A stretch of 9,520 nucleotides of DNA from the NCBI GenBank assembly GCA_023229045.1, contig JALOAB010000069.1, positions 1 to 9,520 of the forward strand. Direction: 5' to 3'. Numbering within the stretch: position 1 is the stretch's first letter; every line of letters starts with the position of its first letter. The notes beneath the pieces were generated by a model. The model saw only the letters and a program-made list of their open reading frames with translations, had not been told where the DNA came from and made no database searches. Source of the DNA: Fidelibacterota bacterium (GTDB taxonomy: Bacteria > Fidelibacterota > UBA2242). Below are positions 5,046 to 9,520 of the stretch, piece by piece. The translations under genes were made by a program, and so were the position numbers.

Positions 5046-6491
5046 TCAATAAGCGCGGGCAAAAATTACAATCTGATCGGCCGGTTTACCGGTATAGAAA
5101 CAAGTACCTTTTTCTTTCTGTTCGAACGGAATAACACGAATGGTGGCTTTGGTTTCTTCCTGAATGCGGGCTTCGTCAGCGCCGTTGCCAGCCCAGAAGA
5201 CCCGGATAAAACTACCCGCCTCAATCAACTCTTTAAACTGGTCATAATTTTCAGCATTTAATGTATTCTTATCCCGGAAATCGTGGGCGCGTTGGAACAG
5301 ATTAGTCTGAATTTCTTCCAGCATATTTTTGATAATTGCCGGTGCGTTATCGGCCGGGATAAACTGTTTGCGCCCGGCGGATTCATCGTTGGTCGGATCG
5401 CGCCGCACCAGGACTACCTGGTTTTTAGCAACATCTTTAGGACCGACTTCGAGCCGGATTGGTACGCCTTTCATTTCATACTGATTGAATTTCCAGCCGG
5501 GAGTTTCCTGCTCACGGTGGTCGTAATGGAAGCGAATCTGTTCGGATTTCAAGCCGGCAGTGAGTTTACTGACCAGTTCGTTGATCTGGCTTTTTTCGGC
5601 GTCGCTTTTCCAGATTGGTACGATCACAACCTGGTAGGGCGCCACGCGGGGCGGTAAGATCAAACCCTTGTCATCACCGTGCGCCATAATTAATCCGCCG
5701 ATCAGGCGCGTACTGACACCCCAACTAGTGGCATAAACATATTCGAGCTGGTTGGATTTATTCAAAAAGGTAACGTCGAAAGCCTTGGCGAAATTCTGAC
5801 CGAGATAATGCGAAGTTCCGGCCTGCAGAGCTTTTTTGTCACCCATCATGGCTTCGATGGCATAGGTATGCACCGCGCCGGCGAATTTCTGGGACTCGGT
5901 TTTGCGACCGACCAAGACCGGCATGGCGAGGTAATCTTCGGAAATTTGACGGTATATTTCCAGGATACGCATGGCTTCTTCTTCGGCTTCTGCCGCAGTG
6001 GCATGGGCGGTGTGACCTTCCTGCCAGAGAAATTCGGTGGTACGCAGGAAAAGCCGGGTGCGCATTTCCCAGCGCACGATATTAGCCCATTGGTTAATTA
6101 AAATCGGCAGGTCGCGGTAACTACGAATCCATTTTTTGTAACTGGCCCAAATGATAGTCTCCGAAGTTGGACGTATATACAACGGTTCTTCGAGTGGTTT
6201 GCCGCCGCCGATTGTTACAATGGCGCATTCCGGCGCGAAACCTTCGACATGCTCGGCTTCGCGTTTCATGTAACTTTCCGGAATGAACATTGGGAAATAG
6301 GCGTTGACATGGCCGGTTTCCTTGAAAAAATTATCAGCGATGTCGCGAATTCTCTCCCAGATTGCATAACCATAAGGGCGGATGATCATGGTGCCCTTGA
6401 CCGGGCCGTACTCAGCCATCTCGGCTTTCAGAACGACGTCGGTATACCATTTGGCATAATCTTCACTTCGTTTTGTAACACTGATTGACAC
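5046..6491 (-). CDS. proS: Prolyl-tRNA synthetase, archaeal/eukaryotic-type (ProS type 3)
   Basis: A 481-residue class II aminoacyl-tRNA synthetase that charges tRNA-Pro with proline in the cytosol. Landmarks: YFPMFIPES (65-73), the RPTSET proline/ATP loop (107-112), motif 2 with RWEMRTRLFLRTTEFLWQEG (140-159), GTSHYLGQNFAKAFDV (225-240), and motif 3 with GG.IMAHGDD (265-274). It lacks the bacterial-type editing insertion, has an anticodon-binding domain from about 283, and ends in the type-3 C-terminal domain finishing in Tyr. That domain normally binds zinc through four Cys; only C464 remains, the others being replaced (around W433, A438 and T467). It starts at GTG 6491 with AAGGA 7 bases upstream, overlapping the phoU stop, so translation is probably coupled. 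It is the last gene of the Na/Pi transporter, phoU, proS operon. Confidence 0.96.
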   Translation of the reverse strand: MSISVTKRSEDYAKWYTDVVLKAEMAEYGPVKGTMIIRPYGYAIWERIRDIADNFFKETGHVNAYFPMFIPESYMKREAEHVEGFAPECAIVTIGGGKPLEEPLYIRPTSETIIWASYKKWIRSYRDLPILINQWANIVRWEMRTRLFLRTTEFLWQEGHTAHATAAEAEEEAMRILEIYRQISEDYLAMPVLVGRKTESQKFAGAVHTYAIEAMMGDKKALQAGTSHYLGQNFAKAFDVTFLNKSNQLEYVYATSWGVSTRLIGGLIMAHGDDKGLILPPRVAPYQVVIVPIWKSDAEKSQINELVSKLTAGLKSEQIRFHYDHREQETPGWKFNQYEMKGVPIRLEVGPKDVAKNQVVLVRRDPTNDESAGRKQFIPADNAPAIIKNMLEEIQTNLFQRAHDFRDKNTLNAENYDQFKELIEAGSFIRVFWAGNGADEARIQEETKATIRVIPFEQKEKGTCFYTGKPADQIVIFARAY

Positions 6492-6501
6492 GTTGGATTC
6501 C

Positions 6502-7182
6502 TTAGTTGTTAATTTCGTTGTTTTTTTCTTTGAAACCGATCCGATGGAATGGATTGACGATACTGGTGCAAATATTAAAAAGATGAGCCGCGACGCGTTT
6601 CAGGAAGCGGGCATACAGAGCCAGCGTAACGGCATCGGAAATATTCAGCTGGCATTCACCCTTTACCAGAGTGTTGGTCAAAATGGCGCTGTCACAGGAT
6701 ACATCTTTATACTGCTGAATAACCTGGCGGGCGAGCTCTTTGTCCGATTCAGGGAAAGCCTTGATCGTCCAGTCGAAAAAGTCTTTGACTCGCTTTTCGA
6801 TACTGACCACAGTCTCTTCGAAGTTGGCGGCATGCAGGGTTTTCTTATGCAGAATTGCCAGATCGGCGATGTTCTTGGTATAATCTCCAATCCTTTCAAC
6901 GTCATTCACGACACTGGTCAGAGTTAGCGCGGAAATGACCTCGCTCTTATCTGAAATCATCAAATGCGTCATCAGTTTTTTACGAATATCCCGCTCCAGT
7001 TTATTGATGGTCTTATCGTGCTGATATATATCCAGACGTAATTCGCCGGTATCGCTTTCGCGCAAGGACCACATCGACTCTACAAACATCTCGCGGGTCT
7101 TCATCAGCATCTTGAGCGCTTGACCCAGAGTCTCCGCGGTCAGACTCTTCTTTTTCCAGATTTTTAAAAATTCGGTAAACAT
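6502..7182 (-). CDS. phoU: PhoU-domain phosphate transport regulator
   Basis: A 226-residue all-helical PhoU protein with two three-helix repeats. PhoU proteins restrain phosphate uptake; here the likely client is the Na/Pi cotransporter encoded immediately upstream, not a Pst transporter (inference from the 2-base gap). The first repeat carries the family signature NDVERIGDYTKNIADL (93-108) with the metal-binding ExxxD pair E96/D100. The matching signature in the second repeat is eroded: ARFLKRVAAHLFNI (191-204) has Lys195 and Ala199 where E and D are expected, so only one metal cluster site may form. No signal peptide or membrane helix is present. The C-terminus is Asn/Glu/Lys-rich. proS follows after 10 bases. 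Confidence 0.93.
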   Translation of the reverse strand: MFTEFLKIWKKKSLTAETLGQALKMLMKTREMFVESMWSLRESDTGELRLDIYQHDKTINKLERDIRKKLMTHLMISDKSEVISALTLTSVVNDVERIGDYTKNIADLAILHKKTLHAANFEETVVSIEKRVKDFFDWTIKAFPESDKELARQVIQQYKDVSCDSAILTNTLVKGECQLNISDAVTLALYARFLKRVAAHLFNICTSIVNPFHRIGFKEKNNEINN

Positions 7183-7184
7183 AA

Positions 7185-8279
7185 CTACCTCGTCAGAAAG
7201 ATAAATATTATTGGTATAATAAAGAATACTGTTATTACATATAAAATTGCATAGAGTCGGTTTTTGCGAGTCAGACGCGCCAGGATTTTGGCTAGCGTAA
7301 TGGGAATTTTGGAAAGCGGTAGAAATATGCCGGCACCAATCAAATTAAACAGCGTATGAGCAAAAGCGATCGTGATGGCGCTGACCGAGTTGATCGCTAT
7401 CGCCGCCAAAAAAGCGGTAATCGTGGTGCCGATATTGGCTCCAACGGCATACGGAAAAATCTTCTTTTGAGATAATACACCCGCGGCCGCCAATGGAACG
7501 ACTAAGCTGGTTGTAATCGAACTGCTTTGAACAGTAGCAGTCATTACCAATCCGAGGAAAAAAGCCCGGGATGTATTTTTGAAAATATATTGATCAAAAA
7601 AGAGCTCGACTTTTGCCAGTACGAGCGACTTGATTACTTTTACTATATAAGTCAGAGCGAAGAATAATATAATTAGGGCTATCAGAATATTGATCCAAAG
7701 ATGATTGGGAAATAAATCGATAATCAACCGGGCTACCGGCGCCAGGATTTTTCCCAGGGGATTGATGACCCTGAGTCCGCCGATATTTTCAAAAGTGGTG
7801 GCAATGAAACCGGCAAAAACTCCCAGAATATTAAAGAAATATTGAAGCGGGAAAACGATAATGACAGTCAGGATATTGAAAAAATCATGCATGGTAGCGA
7901 CGGCAAAAGCGCGTTCGAATTCGTCTTTCTTGCTAATATGTCCCAGAGAAACGATAACATTGGTTATAGTCGTCCCGATATTGGCGCCCATGATGATCGG
8001 GATGGCCAGGTTGATGGTCAGGACGTTTCCCGCTACCATTCCGATGACGAGCGAAGTCGTCAACGATGAACTCTGTACGATCGCCGTACAAAGCATGCCC
8101 GTAAAAACTCCTACGAATGGATTGGAGACGCCATTCATAATTTTCTCGGCGAATCCCTTGCCCATCAATTTAAACGTATCGCCGATCAGGGTCACGCTCA
8201 GGAGGAAAAGATAGACCAATGCTACGATCGCCAGCCCTTTAGCTATACCGATCCAGTATTTTCTGTCCACCAAAATCAT
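7185..8279 (-). CDS. Na+/phosphate cotransporter family protein (NptA-like, PF02690)
   Basis: A 364-residue membrane protein with the inverted-repeat design of the SLC34/NptA family. Each half carries QSSS..TTSLV (69-79; 251-260) followed by GANIGTT (98-104; 280-286), the re-entrant hairpins that bind sodium and phosphate in characterised relatives. It is therefore a likely sodium-driven phosphate importer in the inner membrane. Hydrophobic segments also cover about 12-34, 190-215 and 343-362. The protein stops soon after the last helix, without the fused PhoU domain that many bacterial relatives have at the C-terminus; a separate phoU gene follows 2 bases later instead. AAGGA sits 5-6 bases before ATG 8279. 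A -10 like GATAAT can be read on the minus strand at 8307-8302, without a good -35. Confidence 0.93.
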   Translation of the reverse strand: MILVDRKYWIGIAKGLAIVALVYLFLLSVTLIGDTFKLMGKGFAEKIMNGVSNPFVGVFTGMLCTAIVQSSSLTTSLVIGMVAGNVLTINLAIPIIMGANIGTTITNVIVSLGHISKKDEFERAFAVATMHDFFNILTVIIVFPLQYFFNILGVFAGFIATTFENIGGLRVINPLGKILAPVARLIIDLFPNHLWINILIALIILFFALTYIVKVIKSLVLAKVELFFDQYIFKNTSRAFFLGLVMTATVQSSSITTSLVVPLAAAGVLSQKKIFPYAVGANIGTTITAFLAAIAINSVSAITIAFAHTLFNLIGAGIFLPLSKIPITLAKILARLTRKNRLYAILYVITVFFIIPIIFIFLTR

Positions 8280-8328
8280 TCAAATCCTTTTATAGTGTGG
8301 TATTATCAAAAACTCGGGCGAAATTTAG

Positions 8329-8349
8329 AAAAAAAACGGCTAATTACCG
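8329..8349 (-). terminator. Weak intrinsic terminator candidate for the ABC ATPase operon
   Basis: Read on the minus strand, CGGTAATTAGCCG (8349-8337) makes a 3-bp GC stem plus one wobble pair around a 5-base loop and is followed at once by eight T (8336-8329). The place is right, between the ABC ATPase operon and the cotransporter gene on the same strand. The stem is much shorter than in typical terminators, so read-through is likely. Confidence 0.33.
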
Positions 8350-8360
8350 CATTTTTAAGA

Positions 8361-8410
8361 TAAGTTCTTTTAAGTTCTTGTAAGTGCTTATAAGTCCTGA
8401 TAAGAAATTT
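8361..8410 (+). repeat. Left arm of convergent decamer array: TAAG every 10 bases
   Basis: TAAG starts at 8361, 8371, 8381, 8391 and 8401, exactly 10 bases apart; the first four units fit AAGTNCTNNT from the second base on. The array mirrors the right arm at 8461-8510 around base 8436. Aligned in register, the two arms agree at 36 of 50 positions. No gene overlaps this arm. Confidence 0.8.
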
Positions 8411-8460
8411 TTAGAACTGCGTACCTGTGGGAATCTCTTCTTGAAAATGTAATTAGTCTC

Positions 8461-8510
8461 AAACATTCTTAATAGTACTTAAGAGCACTTATCATTACTT
8501 AGTAAAACTT
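8461..8510 (-). repeat. Right arm of convergent decamer array, inside the 3' end of an ABC ATPase gene
   Basis: On the minus strand AAGT starts at 8510, 8500, 8490 and 8480, then AAGA at 8470, again exactly 10 bases apart. The units fit AAGTNCTNNT, with the T at positions 7 and 10 kept in all four full copies. The last ten residues and the stop codon of the ABC ATPase gene are written in these units; the remainder lies beyond its stop. Confidence 0.8.
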
Positions 8511-9309
8511 CCTCAGGCCACTGACCCAGGCGAATAGCCCGCTGGATTTCAAGCAACTTGCGGGTATATGGATGTGCCGGTTGCCCGAGGATGGCTTGAG
8601 GTGATCCTGTTTCCACTATTCGACCGGAATGCATAACAATCAATTGGGCTGCCATTTTTGCCAGGAAACGCCAATCGTGGGTAACCATCAATACGGTCGA
8701 GCCGGACGAGGTTTGCAACTGATGCATCAGATTGAAGAATTCCTCGCGGGCAATACTGTCCAGTGCTGTCGCCGGTTCATCGACAATTAAAATTTCCGGG
8801 CGTCCCGCCAAAGCCAGCGCCAGAGCCGCCCGTTGAGCCTGACCGCCGGATAATTCATGGGGATAAGAGCAGGCGATGCGATCGGGTTCGTCAAAGCCGA
8901 CCTGCTCGAGAAGATTGATACATTCTTTTTGATCTGGAACGAGCAGTGCGTCGCTAAGTTGGCGACCGATTTTAAGCACGGGATTTAGTGTCGAGGTCGG
9001 TTCCTGGAAGAGCAGACCGATGCGCCGTCCACGGATCGCATTCAATTCATCGGACTCGTTAAGGTCGAAAGATATTGTCGTTCCGGCGGCATTAGTCAGA
9101 GTCAGGTTTCCTGCAATCTTAAATTTTGGATTGAGCAAGCCCAGAAGAGTCTTACAGAGAGTCGTTTTTCCGCAACCGGATTCGCCTACGATGGCCGTCA
9201 AGGTTTGTGGCGACAGTGCGAAATTTATATTATCAAGAATTTGGAATGTGCCAGTTGCGGTTGGCAATGACACTGACAATTGTTTTACGATAAGCACAGG
9301 CATACTCAT
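8479..9309 (-). CDS. ABC transporter ATP-binding protein, oligopeptide/dipeptide type (OppD/DppD-like)
   Basis: A 276-residue ABC ATPase with every nucleotide-binding motif: Walker A GESGCGKTT (42-50), Q-loop Q102 within FQEPTSTLNP, signature LSGGQ (153-157), Walker B LIVDEP (174-179) and switch H211. The IRGRRIGLLFQEP...LNPV stretch (92-111) and PAHPYTRKLLE (244-254) are typical of peptide/nickel (Opp/Dpp) importer ATPases, more OppD-like than OppF-like. It would power uptake through permeases that must be encoded elsewhere. ATG 9309 overlaps the stop of the upstream ATPase as ATGA; an in-frame ATG at 9303 is an alternative. Almost nothing follows the HPY region, whereas relatives usually continue by some tens of residues. 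The final residues VLLSNDKCS are encoded by 10-base AAGT repeats and are probably not functional protein sequence. Confidence 0.92.
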   Translation of the reverse strand: MSMPVLIVKQLSVSLPTATGTFQILDNINFALSPQTLTAIVGESGCGKTTLCKTLLGLLNPKFKIAGNLTLTNAAGTTISFDLNESDELNAIRGRRIGLLFQEPTSTLNPVLKIGRQLSDALLVPDQKECINLLEQVGFDEPDRIACSYPHELSGGQAQRAALALALAGRPEILIVDEPATALDSIAREEFFNLMHQLQTSSGSTVLMVTHDWRFLAKMAAQLIVMHSGRIVETGSPQAILGQPAHPYTRKLLEIQRAIRLGQWPEEVLLSNDKCS

Positions 9310-9520
9310 TGGGATAAAATTCCAGATTTGAGAACCAGCGCCCGGGTATATTCATTTTTTGGCGTTTGAAAAATCTCGCTGACGTTACCGGTTTCGACGA
9401 TTTTTCCATCGCGCATTACCATAATTCGATCAGCTAACAGGCGTACGGTGGACAAATCGTGAGAGATTAGCAGATAGGTCAGATTACAGGCGATTTTCAA
9501 TTTGCGTAACAGCGCCATCA
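9306..9520 (-). CDS. ABC transporter ATP-binding protein, C-terminal part only (Opp/Dpp type)
   Basis: Only the last 71 or so residues lie in the window and the frame is open at the right edge; the ATG at 9518 is an internal Met, not a start. Visible features are the switch histidine in LLISHDLSTVR, ADRIMVM, the G.IVE.G strand and NEYTRALV, which corresponds to the HPYTR.L element of oligopeptide/dipeptide ATPases. Walker A, the signature and Walker B must lie upstream of the window. It overlaps the next ATPase gene by four bases, so the two are cotranscribed and probably form the heterodimeric ATPase pair of one importer. Confidence 0.88.
   Translation of the reverse strand, partial: MALLRKLKIACNLTYLLISHDLSTVRLLADRIMVMRDGKIVETGNVSEIFQTPKNEYTRALVLKSGILSQ

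Noticed and set aside
5283..5657. Open frame of 124 codons on the plus strand
   Set aside because: Wholly antisense to proS, with no family resemblance, and explained by codon bias of the opposite strand.
6493..6927. Open frame of 144 codons on the plus strand
   Set aside because: Antisense to phoU, whose conserved motifs are clear. The protein it would encode shows no recognisable domain.
8361..8510. Iterons of a replication origin
   Set aside because: Regular direct repeats fit superficially, but there is no DnaA-box cluster, rep, dnaA or parA gene in the window, and one arm lies within a coding end.
9518..9520. Gene start at the right edge
   Set aside because: The ATG lies in the conserved helix before the switch histidine of an ABC ATPase, so it is internal to a gene continuing beyond the window.

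Overview
The window is a stretch of bacterial chromosome of about 47% GC. It holds eleven protein-coding genes, two of them cut by the window edges, and four intergenic regions full of short phased repeats. There are no phage, IS, CRISPR, rRNA or tRNA genes. Gene content (DUF4340 protein, stand-alone PhoU beside a Na/Pi cotransporter, archaeal-type ProRS with an eroded zinc site, RecO without a zinc finger) suggests an uncultured lineage near the Fibrobacteres-Chlorobi-Bacteroidetes side of the tree. That placement is inference and weak.

Left part, plus strand: the 3' portion of a DUF4340 gene (to 839), a 320-base repeat-rich gap, then a tight cluster (1160-3017). The cluster encodes an ECF sigma factor, a two-helix membrane protein with a His-rich tail, and two tandem isoprenylcysteine-methyltransferase-like (ICMT-like) membrane proteins. 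The first of the two ICMT-like copies has lost the family's key residues and its C-terminus and looks decayed.

Middle, minus strand: recO followed 4 bases later by a rhomboid protease with a cytosolic C-terminal domain (4813-3196), facing the sigma cluster tail to tail. Next is a second minus-strand operon in the order Na/Pi cotransporter, phoU, proS (8279-5046), with gaps of 2 and 10 bases. Right end, minus strand: two oligopeptide/dipeptide-type ABC ATPases overlapping by ATGA (9520-8479), the first truncated by the window edge.

The most unusual content lies between genes. Three intergenic regions (856-1062, 3109-3185, 4935-5040) carry diverged copies of one family, in which TGAC recurs every 10-11 bases. 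Two of these also share a 27-base block, and the first has two small TCCGGC hairpins. A fourth region (8361-8510) has an unrelated sequence with the same design: five exact 10-base steps of TAAG facing five exact 10-base steps of CTTA across a 50-base centre. Its right arm forms the last codons and stop of an ABC ATPase gene. Both families place a stop codon every helical turn, rotating through all three frames. The function is unknown.
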